NCBI GenBank assembly: GCA_009602725.1
Contig: WELB01000012.1
Span: 577,487 to 609,858 of the forward strand
DNA: 32,372 bases
DNA from: Spirogloea muscicola
Taxonomy: Eukaryota > Streptophyta > Zygnematophyceae > Spirogloeales > Spirogloeaceae
Direction of reading: 5' to 3'
Numbering within the stretch: the stretch's first letter is position 1; each line of letters begins with the position of its first letter. Position numbers and translations under genes: made by a program. Positions 19,501 to 29,639 of the stretch are shown in pieces. The notes under the pieces are model-generated. The model worked only from the letters and a program-made list of their open reading frames with translations. It had not been told where the DNA came from and made no database searches.

Positions 19501-22500
19501 ATGGCCGCGCCAGGCCCCGGGGCGTCCTCGGGCGCCCCGCGCGATGCCGCGCCAGGCCCCGGGCCCCCACCGGGCGCCTCGCCGGCGGCCGAGCTTCCCC
19601 AGCCACCCTCGCCTGGGCAGCAGTCCCCCGCGCCCGCGCCAGGGGCATTTGTACCGCCCGTCGCCTCACGCCCCACGACGGCCGCCTCAGGCGACATCGG
19701 GCGCCCCGCTCCATGCCGCGCCAGGCCCCGGCCCCCCCCCGACTGCAGCGCAGCCCCTTCTGCCCAGGTTGCAGCTGCACTCGTCACCCGTCAATCACCT
19801 CCTGTCCCGCCTCCCTCAGCAGTACCGCTGTCCGTCGCACCGCAGCCGAGCACGCCCTTGCACCCTGCCACTCATGCCGCAGGGTGTATGATATTCTCTA
19901 GCGTGCGGCTGCCGCCTCCTCGTCCGAAGCGGGCTTGCCCCAACAAGTCGCCACCCCGGGCCAGGAAGAGTGCACGCAGCGAGGGTGGCGTGGCCACTGC
20001 CGCCACTTCCCGGGGCGGAGACGGCCCGAGTACGAGCGAGGCGGCCCCTGCTCCTCCAACTGCCCCTCCTATGTCCACCATCCCGGCACCCACCATTCCG
20101 GCGACTACCGCTGCCGCTGCCGTTGTTGCTGCTGTTGCCGCTTCTGCTGCCACTACCGCCGACGTGGCTCCTTCAAGCCCAAGTGGTTCCAGTAACAGGC
20201 GCAGGAGGGGTCGTCGGCCCCAGCCCCCGATGGCTTCAGCCCTCCCGCCTCTCCTTCCTACTCCCGCCATCCCTGCAGCTGCAGCGGCTGCATCCACACG
20301 CTCTGCTGCTACCGCTGTCCCCCAAATCTGCCAGTACTGCCAGCACCCCTGGCCTAGCCTGCGGAGCGTTCGCATGCACGAGAGCCACTGTTCCAGGAAG
20401 GCCAATCGCGCCAAGCAGCAGACCCAAGCCCTTGCTGAGGCCGCTAACCGACGACGGCAGCCCGGCACCCCAGCCCCGACACCCCCTCCCCCAGCTCCCT
20501 CGCCGGCTCAGTGGCGTTGGGCAAGGCTCCTGGACCTAGATGCGGTCATGCTGGAACCCAGTCTGCCCACCTTGCGGCACATTCCCCACTGGGCACGGCC
20601 GCACATCCAGCGAGCCTCGCGGCCCCTACTCACTCGGATGGCTCGGAACAGCTTCGACGAAGCTGCGTGGACTGTCTGGCACCTCCTCCCTCGCCTAGTC
20701 CTGGGACCCCTTCCAAGTGGTCCAAGCCGACGCGCGGTGATGCTAGCCAGGATTCAGCGTTTTGAGGGCGGTGCATGGGAGCAGCTCCTGGAGGAGCATC
20801 GCGCAGCTGTCCAGGTGTCCCAGGCGAATCGGCCCACCCCAGCCACCTCAGAGGCTTCAGCTGTCCGCCGAGCCATTCGTTTCGGCCGCGCAGGGGACCT
20901 TTCCCGAGCTGCCCAAGCTCTGGACCCAGCCACCCCAGCACCTCACGACGCAGAGACCCTTGCTGCTCTCCAGACCCTCCACCCCCCTGCCCCAAGCTCC
21001 CTACCCCCCTGGCTCGAGGAGTTTCAGCCCCCGACCATGGTGGACCTCAATCCAGAAGCTCTTCGGACAGCGCTGGTGCAGAGCCGGAAAGCAGCGGCCG
21101 GAGGGCCCTCGGGCATGCTCTTCGAACACCTTCGAGAGCTCTGGCTCGACGACGAGGCGGGTGACTTCAGTCTGCTGCACAAAGTGTGCCAAGCGGTTGC
21201 GCGCGGCCTCCTCCCACCCAAGGCCCGGGCGGCACTCACCAGCAGCACCCTGCTCGCTCTCTCCAAGCCCACCGGGGGCGTCCGACCAATTGCGATGGGC
21301 GAGGTCCTTACCCGACTGGTTTCAAAAACCCTATTCCAGCAGAACAGAGAGGCGGCGCAGCTCCACTTCTCTCCACACCAGTTTGGCGCAGGGCTGTCTG
21401 CGGGCGCGGAGACAGTGGTTCATGGTCTACGTGTTGCCCTAGACTGCAATCCCGATTGGATGGCTCTATCTGTGGACGTGAAGAATGCCTTTAACAGTGT
21501 TGACAGAGGTGTCATCGCCGAGGAGCTGCGCACGCATTTTCCCTCCCTCATCCCTTTCTTCCGGTGTTCCTACGGAGCACCCTCCCGACTGCTCTGGGGA
21601 GCGGGCACGTCACAGGTGGTCTTGCAATCCAGCACAGGCACCCGGCAGGGAGACCCTTTGGGCGGGTTCCTCTTTGCATTGGCACACCTACGTGCGCTGC
21701 GTAATACGGCGAAGGCCCACCCTGCCGTGCTAATCCCAAGCTACGCCGACGACACCACCCTGGTGGGACCCCCAACTGAAGTCACCAGCGCTTACAGCAC
21801 GTTGGAGCGCGAGCTTCACAGCCTCGGCCTCAGCATCCGGCCCGAGAAGTGTTCAGCCTGGTCTCCAGCCGGCATCCCTACCTCCAGCAAGCTGCCGGCC
21901 GGGTGCCAGACCCCACCACTCGGCATGGTGGTGCTTGGAGCCCCGTTGGGGGCTGCTGCGTATGTGGAGCAAGTTGTGGAGTCCACCCTTGAGAACCATC
22001 TCCGGACCCTCCCGGCCCTCCCCTCCCTACAGGACGCGCAGCTTGCGGTGGCCATCCTCACCCGGTGTGTGGCCCAGCGTCCCACTTACCTGTTGCGGAC
22101 TGTGCCCCCCACCACTGCACTAAACGCCATCTACTCTATCGTGGACTCCAGACTCCAACAGGCTCTTCATGGCCTGGTGGACCATCCCGACCTATCCGCC
22201 ACGCCGGCGGCCATCCTACAGTGTACCCTACCCATCAGTAAAGGCGGCCTTGGGTGCCGTCCATTGGCTCGCCTGTCCCAAGCAGCTCACCTGGGTTGCT
22301 GGGCCCAAGTGGCCTCCACCATCTCCAGTCGCTTCATCCTGAGGGGCCAGGCTGTTTTAGCACCCGCCATAGCGGGTGTTGCAACAGGGAACCTGCCCTT
22401 CCAGCTTTCTCTAACCGCAGCACTACGTGACCTCTCGCGCTGCTTACCAACGCTTGCAGAGGGTCATGCAGATTTTGCGGCATGGGCACGCTGTTCTGAC

Positions 22501-23430
22501 AGGAAAGCGCAGGGCCTTTACTCTCACGCTGCGGACGTGCAGGCCGCCTCTGACTTGCAGGGACTGCTCAAGGACGATGGACGTGGCCTCACCCGGCTCC
22601 TCTCCATCAGCTCCCCAGGCGCGTCGGAGTGGTTAAATGCTCTGCCGATATACGAGTCCCTTCGGCTCTCAGACAACCTGTTTCGTACCGCGCTCCATCA
22701 CCACCTCGGCCTCCCCCCCCTTTGCTTGGCTGGCATCCGCCAGTGCGAGTGTGGCCACATTGCCGATGACAAGCTCGCCCTAGCCGCGCACATGCTGAGG
22801 TGTGCTGAGGGGGGTGAGCGCATTGCCTCCCACGACTTACTCAGGGATACAATGTTTGGAATTTTGCGAGAGGCGGGGTATCATCCGGCGATGGAGGTGT
22901 CCGGCATCATGCCAATCTCCTTCAGGCGCGGCAAGCCATACGTGCGGCGTCTGGACGTGGTCGCCACCCCCCGGGGCGGTGGGCCTCGTCTGCTCCTGGA
23001 CGTGGTACTGATCGACGCATACAAGGCTGGCGCACCCACGTCAACCGTGTCTGGCTGGGCCACGTCCAGCGCGGAGCGCAAGAAGGAGCGGCACTACCAG
23101 GACCATCCCCGAGGGGACCATCTTTGCCCGTGTGCCATGGATATCTACGGCGGCTACGGCTTGAAATGGTCCTCTCTGATCCAGCATCTGGCCCGGCTGG
23201 TTGATGCGCGTCGTAGAAGTCGGGGGGGCAGCTTGGGCCACTCCAGCATTCCACAGGCCTTAGTTGCATACTATAGAATGCGGCTCTCGCTTTGTTTGCT
23301 GCGCTCGCAAGCCTTGGCTCTTCATCAACGTGCAGGGCGCGCTCTAAGTCGGGCCTCCGGCTTTCGTGGCGGTGCTCCAGCTCCCCAAGTTAGCTTGTCC
23401 GATTTGTTTGTGCTCTCCCGTGGGTACTAA
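19501..23430 (+). CDS. LINE ORF: zinc finger, reverse transcriptase, restriction-like endonuclease (1,309 aa, intact)
   Basis: This single uninterrupted ORF encodes the protein of a target-primed (non-LTR) retrotransposon. An Ala/Pro-rich N-terminal region covers residues 1-270. A C2H2-type finger (CQYC...HESHC, about 277-297) likely binds DNA. The RT domain spans about 525-900. Its motifs are RKAAAGGPSGMLFEHLREL, RPIAMGEVLTRLVSKTL, SVDVKNAFNSVDRG with Asp near 659, GTRQGDPLGG, and YADD at 748-751. A zinc knuckle follows (CECG...HMLRC, C-X1-C-X12-H-X3-C, from 1082). The restriction-like endonuclease comes next: HDLLRDTMFG, MEVSG, RRLDVV with Asp near 1152, and LLLDVVLID with Asp near 1167. 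The ORF ends SDLFVLSRGY. One ORF with finger, RT and C-terminal RLE fits the R2/NeSL/CRE-like early LINE branches, but the clade is not settled. An in-frame TAA fixes the start, which matches the start of the copy on -. The key residues look intact, so activity is possible. Confidence 0.93.
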   Translation: MAAPGPGASSGAPRDAAPGPGPPPGASPAAELPQPPSPGQQSPAPAPGAFVPPVASRPTTAASGDIGRPAPCRARPRPPPDCSAAPSAQVAAALVTRQSPPVPPPSAVPLSVAPQPSTPLHPATHAAGCMIFSSVRLPPPRPKRACPNKSPPRARKSARSEGGVATAATSRGGDGPSTSEAAPAPPTAPPMSTIPAPTIPATTAAAAVVAAVAASAATTADVAPSSPSGSSNRRRRGRRPQPPMASALPPLLPTPAIPAAAAAASTRSAATAVPQICQYCQHPWPSLRSVRMHESHCSRKANRAKQQTQALAEAANRRRQPGTPAPTPPPPAPSPAQWRWARLLDLDAVMLEPSLPTLRHIPHWARPHIQRASRPLLTRMARNSFDEAAWTVWHLLPRLVLGPLPSGPSRRAVMLARIQRFEGGAWEQLLEEHRAAVQVSQANRPTPATSEASAVRRAIRFGRAGDLSRAAQALDPATPAPHDAETLAALQTLHPPAPSSLPPWLEEFQPPTMVDLNPEALRTALVQSRKAAAGGPSGMLFEHLRELWLDDEAGDFSLLHKVCQAVARGLLPPKARAALTSSTLLALSKPTGGVRPIAMGEVLTRLVSKTLFQQNREAAQLHFSPHQFGAGLSAGAETVVHGLRVALDCNPDWMALSVDVKNAFNSVDRGVIAEELRTHFPSLIPFFRCSYGAPSRLLWGAGTSQVVLQSSTGTRQGDPLGGFLFALAHLRALRNTAKAHPAVLIPSYADDTTLVGPPTEVTSAYSTLERELHSLGLSIRPEKCSAWSPAGIPTSSKLPAGCQTPPLGMVVLGAPLGAAAYVEQVVESTLENHLRTLPALPSLQDAQLAVAILTRCVAQRPTYLLRTVPPTTALNAIYSIVDSRLQQALHGLVDHPDLSATPAAILQCTLPISKGGLGCRPLARLSQAAHLGCWAQVASTISSRFILRGQAVLAPAIAGVATGNLPFQLSLTAALRDLSRCLPTLAEGHADFAAWARCSDRKAQGLYSHAADVQAASDLQGLLKDDGRGLTRLLSISSPGASEWLNALPIYESLRLSDNLFRTALHHHLGLPPLCLAGIRQCECGHIADDKLALAAHMLRCAEGGERIASHDLLRDTMFGILREAGYHPAMEVSGIMPISFRRGKPYVRRLDVVATPRGGGPRLLLDVVLIDAYKAGAPTSTVSGWATSSAERKKERHYQDHPRGDHLCPCAMDIYGGYGLKWSSLIQHLARLVDARRRSRGGSLGHSSIPQALVAYYRMRLSLCLLRSQALALHQRAGRALSRASGFRGGAPAPQVSLSDLFVLSRGY

Positions 23431-23560
23431 TGTCACCTTTAGGCACCTTAGTTTAGGTCTCTATATTATGTAGCCTTGTTTAGTTTGCACTCGCCTCTGC
23501 TTGAACTGTGTATTGGCTTGAATTGGCCTCCCTTTTCATTTCATGCGCCCCGCGCGCCTT
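23431..23560 (+). mobile_element. LINE family 1 3' UTR
   Basis: Sequence after the stop (TTAGGCACC, TATGTAGCCTTGTTTAG, GTATTGGCTTGAATTGGC, TTTCATTTCATGCG) recurs at 17390-17475 on + and at 26400-26300, 10300-10207 and 31135-31041 on -. This marks it as the shared 3' UTR. Confidence 0.65.
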
Positions 23561-23935
23561 TCTCTTCTATGGCGCGGCGTTGGCGCAGGCGTGGCTCGCG
23601 GCAAGAGGGTAAAACCTTGCAAGCGCCGCTCGCCCCGACTTCGACCGGGCGCGGCGAAGAACCTAGCGCTGCCTGATAAGCCCGGTTCGGCCGTTGGCTA
23701 TGCTGGTTGGCTAAGCCGGATGGCCGGCTATCGTGGGCCCGTCACCCGTCTCAGTGGCCGACTCGACCGTAAGATGGTCATCTTCAGCCGTCCGTTCCAC
23801 GATCGCCCCGCCACCGCTCCTGTAGCGCCCACCATCACGGTCTTGTGGGTTGTTGAGGTACCTTCAGATGGGCTTCCCTCGTTGCGCCTCGAACGGTCTT
23901 CTGACGGGCGGCGTCGAGTGTGGGCTTTGGCCCTT
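23561..23935. other. Unclassified GC-rich sequence between LINEs
   Basis: It lies between the intact LINE's 3' UTR and a family 2 tail in the opposite orientation. Open frames here show no motif. It could be more LINE tail or an older element. Confidence 0.35.
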
Positions 23936-23945
23936 GTAGTCGCTC

Positions 23946-24010
23946 CGTTGTTGTTGTCGTCCGCCTTTGATGAGCGGCCGTTGTTGTTGTTGTCCGCATT
24001 TGATGAAAGG
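23946..24010. repeat. 33 bp minisatellite, two copies
   Basis: Two adjacent units each contain CGTTGTTGTTGT, TCCGC and TTTGATGA. On - this reads as (AAC)n-bearing sequence just beyond the family 2 LINE tail, possibly its terminal simple repeat. Confidence 0.6.
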
Positions 24011-24018
24011 TCGCCGCG

Positions 24019-25310
24019 AGAGAGAGAGTGAGCAAGCGCGGCCAGATTACTGGTGGCTGGGAGAGGCCAGCCCGAAAATATGGACAAGGTCTAAAGGAGC
24101 AGGAGTGCTAAGGACTGAGACAGCAGCAAGCGGACTCTCTGTAACCTCTAGTCAGTAGATGCAAGTCTGAATAGCTCGCAGGAGGAAAGATGTCGCCCTG
24201 ACGGAAGCCGGAGGCCGCCGCCAAAGCGTGGCCTGCACGCAAGTGGACCGCGAAGGCAAGGGACCGCTGCAAAGAGGTGGCCAAGCGCATCTGGAAGACT
24301 TGGGCGAGGGACCCGGCGACATTGAAGCCAGGCTGCTCGCCCTGCTGCCCGTGGCGGCGGGCCGCTGCTCGCCGCGCAAGGCGGTGAAGCAGGTCAAGCC
24401 ATCTTGCGCCAAAGGCGCCGTGTACGTCGACGGCGAGTGGGACAAACTCGTCTTCCACCGGGTGATCCGAGTATTTCCGTTCATTGACGCCTGCCGCTTG
24501 GCAGACTGCGTAGCCTGCCTCCTCCGACGAGCGTTTGGCGCTCCTGGAATCAGAAGAGTCAGTCGTGACGACGTCGGCAATGAGCCGAGGCCCCCCGCCG
24601 AGCGCGCTGGCGACGAGATTGGCGCGCCGAGTGTGGAGGCGGCCATCCGCCCCAGCGGTCGGAGGCATGATGCTGGTATTCTCGAGCGCCACAGTGTAAC
24701 CAGCCTCCACGAATATGCCAAACATGGCATTGCGTAGCAAGTCGTGGGTGCCGGTCCGCTCCCCTCCCCGTGCGCACCGGAGCATATGGGCCGCCAAAGA
24801 CGCCGCGTCAGGGCTGCGCTCGCCGCACTCGCATTGCTGTACTCCACTTAGGCAGGGTGGGTGGAGGCCGAGTAGGCGGTGCACCGCCGGACGGAATGCG
24901 TCGTCCGGCATCCGAAGCGCGTCGTGGATCGGCAGAGCAGACAACCAAGCAGCCGCCCCTGGTGAGGACGCCGAGAGCAGCCGCGCGCGCCCCCGGACGC
25001 CGTGGAGAAAGAGGCCGCATCTACCTCCGCCATGAAGCGAGCTTGGGCCCGGAGGTCGGCCGTGCGAGCGAGGAGAGCGAACGGGACGGCCCGTGGCACC
25101 AGGGCGGGGTGATCCGCAAGCAGCGCATCCCGGGCTGAGCGGAGAGCCGCCTGGAATTGCAACGTGCCAGTCTCCACGTCGCGGCCGCCTGCCCCAGGAG
25201 GCGGCCCCCATGCCGGATGAAACGCTGGGCCACCGAAGCCGCAACCTGCGCCCAACTCCCAGAGAGAGAGGGAGAGGAAAAGAAAGAGAGAGACGTGGTC
25301 CTCCATCCTT
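24019..25310 (-). pseudogene. LINE family 2, 5'-truncated copy
   Basis: The C-terminal third of a second LINE protein: AAWLSALPIHDALR, QCECGERSPDAASLAAHMLR (knuckle), THDLLRNAMFGIFVEAGY, RLIADVVTTDS (endonuclease) and SDLHLLTRGY. It aligns with residues from about 925 to the end of the intact LINE but differs throughout, so it is another family. The last ~300 codons are in one frame. Upstream parts (AQRFIRHGGRLLGQAAAT, FQAALRSARDALLADHPALV) lie in two other frames, so at least two frameshifts are present. The TGA expected after LTRGY, seen in the fragment at 30282, is changed to AGA, and the frame reads on to 24108. The RT domain is absent. The 3' tail continues to about 24019 and includes a GGGCTGGCCTCTCCCAGCC hairpin. 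Confidence 0.85.
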
Positions 25311-25592
25311 AGCTTGAATCATGCCTAGGAAGCCAGAGATAGAGAGGAAGGAAGGGAGAGAGAGATAGAGAGAAATGGTCCTCCATCCTTAGCGTGAATC
25401 ACACACAAAAGTGTGTGACCCAGCCTAAGAAGCCACGAAGGAGGGAGAAAAGTGGTCCTCCACCCTTAGCGTGAATCACACACAAAAGTGTATGACCCAG
25501 CCAAGGAAGCCACGAAGGAGGGAGAAAAGTGGTTCTCCATCCTTAGCGTGAAACACACACAAAAGTGTATACTCCAGCCTAGGAGGCCACGT
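25296..25592. repeat. 77-80 bp tandem repeat, four units
   Basis: Units start at 25296, 25376, 25453 and 25530, each opening TGGTCCTCC or TGGTTCTCC and continuing ATCCTTAGCGTGAA. Units 2-4 carry a hairpin, TCACACAC-AAAA-GTGTGTGA. It is perfect in unit 2 (25399-25418) and has one mismatch in unit 3 and further changes in unit 4. Unit 1 lacks the hairpin. The array abuts the 5' truncation point of the family 2 LINE copy. Confidence 0.9.
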
Positions 25593-25712
25593 GTTAAGCC
25601 AAGTCAGCTGTCCTAGTCAGATCGACACAAATAGGCAGTCGACAGGATGTAGCACAACATCCCTGCAAGGTGTCTGACGGTGCTGGACTTGTTTGCTGGT
25701 ATCTGCACAGGG

Positions 25713-25979
25713 CACTGGCAGGTCTTCTTCGGAGTCAGAGTTGCCCAACAAGTCTATGTGGACAAGATTCCGGAGGCGCGCGAAGCAGCTGTACAGCACA
25801 CAGACATTCTGAAAGCAAGGTACACCCACCTTCTTTCTTAGACAACCTTCAAGACTTGGGATACATGCTGCCTGGCAAATCTTAGAAAAATGATTGAGGT
25901 GGAGCATCTCAACAAGCTGCCGGAGGTTGATCTAACAATTGCGAGGGCGTTCATAGTGCAGGGTTTGATTGCAGGCTGA
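25713..25979 (+). other. Possible host exons of unknown gene
   Basis: Two open stretches join in phase across a GT-AG intron: 25713-25819 (HWQVFFGVRVAQQVYVDK, then IPEAREAAVQHTDILKA) and 25886-25979 (KMIEVEHLNKLPEVDLTIAR, then AFIVQGLIAG and stop). The split codon AG|A gives Arg at the join. Composition is like a folded soluble protein and unlike the repeats around it. A further 55-codon open frame lies downstream (about 26010-26173, GKRGPLSKKRRHDDRLFLDL). I do not recognise the family. A 96-codon frame on - overlaps, so the strand is not certain. Confidence 0.35.
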
Positions 25980-26195
25980 CCACCACTCTTTTCCTTTAAA
26001 TGACACAGGTTCTGCTACCCATCCACAGCAGGCAGGGGAAACGCGGTCCGCTTAGCAAGAAACGACGACACGACGACAGGCTCTTCCTTGATCTTGGCAA
26101 AGAAGACTTGTGTAAGAGGCAAAGTACGAGAACAAATTTGTTTGAGGTGATTGCCTATCAAATTCGGAGTTAGCTGCTCCAACCCACAGCGATAC
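25980..26195. other. Unassigned, possible last exon
   Basis: The + strand is open without a start from about 26010 to 26173 after an ACACAG acceptor-like site, and ends in TAG. The - strand is open over the same span. Neither can be chosen from sequence alone. A decayed hairpin repeat (GGGCTGACCTTTGACAGCC) follows near 26200. Confidence 0.25.
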
Positions 26196-26289
26196 ATTTG
26201 GGCTGACCTTTGACAGCCATCACCTCATAGTGGATGGTTTTATCCCATTCAGCTTCTTATTGCCCTGGCACAGGCCCAGGTCTGATTGG

Positions 26290-29200
26290 GCCGGAAAGCG
26301 CAAATGAAGCTCTTACCACAAGAGAGAAGACGCGCGGAGCGCTTGAAGTATAGGGAGGCCAAGCCAACACATTGTTCAGGCAGAATCTAGTGCAACATAA
26401 ACAAAGCTACATAAAGCGGAGCCCTATGCTGAGGTATCTGAGGGTAACAGGGTCAGATTAGTACGCACGGGTGAGCACATAACAAATCCGACACATTAAC
26501 TTGGGGAGCCGGAGCGCCGCCACGGAAGCCGGTGGCCTGACTTAGAGCTCGCCCTGCAGGCTGATGAATAGCCAGAGCTTGCGATTGCTGCAAATTAACG
26601 GTCTCTTTCTTCTAACTGAGCAAAAGCAGCATTCTATGAGATGCACCTCCTGCCCCACATATGCTGCCTCGCGCAGGGGGACCCAAGCACCACCATGCCG
26701 AGGGGGGGGTTCTGGCACCCTACCGGAAGCTGAAGGGTGGGAGGGATGCCGACTGGCGACCATGCCGTGCATTTGTCGGGGCGGACTGTGAGGCCGAGAG
26801 AGTGTAGCTCACACTCCAAGGTGCTGAAGGCTCGGGTGACATTTGCAGGGGGGCCTACCAAGGTTGTGTCATCTGCATAGCTAGGCAGAAGTACCTCTGG
26901 GTGGGCCGCAGCTGTGGTGCGCAGCGCACGTAGCTGAGCCAAAGCAAAAGGAAACTGCCAAGAGGGTCGCCCTGTCAGGTAGGTGCCCGTGCATGATGTT
27001 CGGACAACCCGCGAGGTGCCCGCTCCCCATAGTAAACAAGATGCAGCCCCATCTGTGCAATGAAAGAACGGGACTAGCGAGGGGAAGAAAGTGCGGAGCT
27101 CCTCTGCTATCGCTCCGCAGTCGACGCAGTTGAATGAGTTCCAGACGTCGACGGAGAGGGCCATCCAGCTAAGATTGGAGTCCATGGCCACCCTCAGGCC
27201 ATGGACAACTGCTCCTGCTCCTGCAAAGAGCCCCGCGCCGAACTGGTGGGGGGTGAAGTGGAGATGGGCTGCTTCTCTGTGCTGCAGGAAAAGTGTCTTT
27301 GACACCAGGCGTGTGAGCACCTCGCCCATAGCGATGGATGGGGCCTACGCCCCCTGCTGCTTTGGACAGGGCGAGAAGGGTGCTGCAAGTCAACGCCGCC
27401 CGAGCATTGGGGGGGAGGAGGCCACGCGCCACCGCCTTGCACACTTTGTTTATGTGTAAACAGGAGAGGTCGCCCGCCTCATCGTCGAGCTAGAGTTGCG
27501 GAGATGTTCAAACAGCCAGCCCAATGGCCCGCCAGCTGCAGCTTTCCGGCTCCGTATCAGCGCCGACCGGAGAGCAGCCGGATCGAGCTCCGCTGGCGTT
27601 GGGGGCTGAAAATCGTCAAGCCAGGGCGGAAGGGGATTTCGGGCTGGGGGATGAAGGGCCCGCAGGGCAGCCAGTGTGTCGGCGTTGTGGGGTGCCGGCG
27701 TAGCTGGATCCAAGGCTTGGGCGGCGAGTGAGAGTTCCCTGCACGGCCAAAGCGTATAGCGTGGTGGACGGCTGTTGCGGCTGGGGTGGCAGGGGTCGGT
27801 TGATTGGCATTTGACACCTGGACAGCAGCCCGATGCTCCTCCCTGAGCTGCTCCCATGCACCGCTCTCAAAGGAGTTGGAGGCGCTCCAGTAGCACTGCT
27901 CGCTGGCCTGGTCCACTTGGTGAAGGTCCCAGGACTAGTCGAGGGAGACGCTGGAAGACCGTCCACGCAGCGTCATCAAAGCTGCTGCGCGCCATGCGGG
28001 TGAGGATGGGCCGGGCTGCACGCTAGCAGGTGGGGCCGTGCCCAATGTGGAATGTGCCTCAGGGGTGGCAGGCTGGGCTCACGAAGAACTGCATCCAGGT
28101 CGAGGAGCTTCGCCCAACACCACTGAGCTGGCAAGGGAGCTGGGGGAGGGGGTGCCAGCGTTGGGGTGCCGGGCTGCCGTCGTCGGGTAGAGGCCTCAGC
28201 ACGGGCTTGGGCCTGCAGCGAGGCGCGATTGGCCTTCCTGAAGCAGTGGTGCTCGTATGCGAAGGCTCCGCAGGCTAGGCCAGGGCTGCTGACAGTACCC
28301 GCAGGTTTGGGGGACAGCTGTTGCAGCAGGGCGTGTAGATGGAGCTGCTGCAGCTGCAGGGATGGCAGGAGTAGGGAGGAGAGGCGGGAGGGCTGGGGCC
28401 ATCGGGGGCTGGGTGGCCAAAGGAGTAGGACCTGCAGCCAAGGTTGCCCCAGAGCGGGGGGGCGACTCGCCGATGGGGGCCTTGTCGGCCCATTCTGCGC
28501 CCATTGCCGGGTCTGCTGGAGGATTGAGAAGCAGCAGCAGAGGCAGGAGGGATGGCGGGGGTGGGACGGAGGCCCGAATGTGCCGGGGTCGCCGAGGGCG
28601 GGGTGGCCGAAGGGGCAGCTAGCAGCGGTGCTTGTCGTGTGAGGGGGCAAAGCTTGCTGGTGGGAGCCCTGCCGGACCGCCCTGCGCCTGGTTCTCGAGC
28701 TGCTGGTGGAAAGGGAGGAAGCCACGGTGGCAGGAGGCGTGACGGGGGTGGAAAGGAAAGCCAGCCTGTGTCGGCGCCGCTGGTCCCTCCTGCGCCTGCT
28801 ACTGGAACCACTTGTGCTTGGAGGAGCCACATCGGCGGTAGCGGCAGCAGTAGCGGCAACGGCAGCAACAACAGCAGCGGCAGCGGTAGTCCACGGAATA
28901 GTGGACATGGGAGGGGCAGTTGGAGGGGCAGGGGCCGCCAAGAGTGGGGTGGCTGTGGGGGGACCATCGGGCGGCACATCTGTGTCCAAGGACGCACTTG
29001 CAGGGGGCACATGCGAGGAAGTGGAGGGGGCATGCACACCTCGCTCGTACTAGGGCCGTCTCCGCCCCGGGAAGTGGCGGCAGTGGCCACTCCACCCTCC
29101 CTGCGTGCAATCTTCCTGGCCCCGGGAGGCGGCTTGTTGGGGCAAGCCCGCTTCGGACGAGGAGGCGGCGGCCGCACGCTGGAGGATACCGCACACGCCG

Positions 29201-29622
29201 CGGCATGAGTGGCAGGGTGCAAGGGCGTGCTCGGCTGCGGTGCGACGGACAGCGGTACTGCTGAGGGAGGCGGGACGGGAGGCGATTGACGGAGGACGAG
29301 TGCGGCTGCAGCCGGAGCAGAAGAGGCTGCGCCGCGGCCCTGGGGCCCCGGGGCCTGGCGCGGCATGAAGCGGGGCGCCCGAGGACGCCCGAGGCGGCCG
29401 TCGTGTGGCGTGAGGTGACGGGCGGAGCAGATGCCACTGGCACGGGCGCGGGAGACTGCTGCCCAGGCGAGGGTGGCTGGGGAAGCTCGGCAGCCGGCGA
29501 GGCGCCCGCAGGGGGGGGCCGGGGCCTGGCACGGCATCGAGCGGGGCGCGCCGAGGGCGACTCGGAGCCTGGCGCGGCCATGAGCTCGGCGGCGCGGGCG
29601 CGCCAGCCGGCGGTGGCGTGGG
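26290..29622 (-). pseudogene. LINE family 1 copy, frameshifted with internal deletion
   Basis: This is the same family as the intact LINE. The start at 29581 aligns with its start (shared ASPAAELPQPPSPGQQSPAP). The RT core is in one frame at 27329-26634: MGEVLTRLVSKTLF, ALSVDVWNSFNCVD, PSYADDTTLVGP. The N-terminal half is scattered over three frames, so several frameshifts are present. The N-terminal Pro/Ala region is longer than in the intact copy. At about 26650 the sequence jumps from the equivalent of 21977 to the equivalent of 23265. This removes about 1.29 kb that encodes the zinc knuckle and endonuclease. The last ~50 codons and the 3' UTR follow. In motif B, the GTRQGDPLGG equivalent is disrupted. 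This copy is not functional. Confidence 0.88.
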
Positions 29623-29623
29623 N
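29623..29623. other. Single ambiguous base (N)
   Basis: The only N in the window lies exactly where the LINE copy on - meets unrelated sequence, so this junction may be an assembly join. Confidence 0.95.
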
Positions 29624-29639
29624 AAAACGAGTCTAAAAT

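Noticed and set aside
19872-20468. 198-codon ORF on -
   Set aside because: Antisense shadow of the intact LINE N-terminal region.
24228-24737. 169-codon ORF on +
   Set aside because: Antisense to the endonuclease and C-terminal part of LINE family 2.
25296-25592. CRISPR array
   Set aside because: The whole 77 bp unit repeats with no unique spacers, and the context is a eukaryotic nuclear genome.
28552-29208. 218-codon ORF on +
   Set aside because: Antisense of the GC-rich Ala/Pro-coding part of the LINE copy. Such regions leave several frames open by composition.
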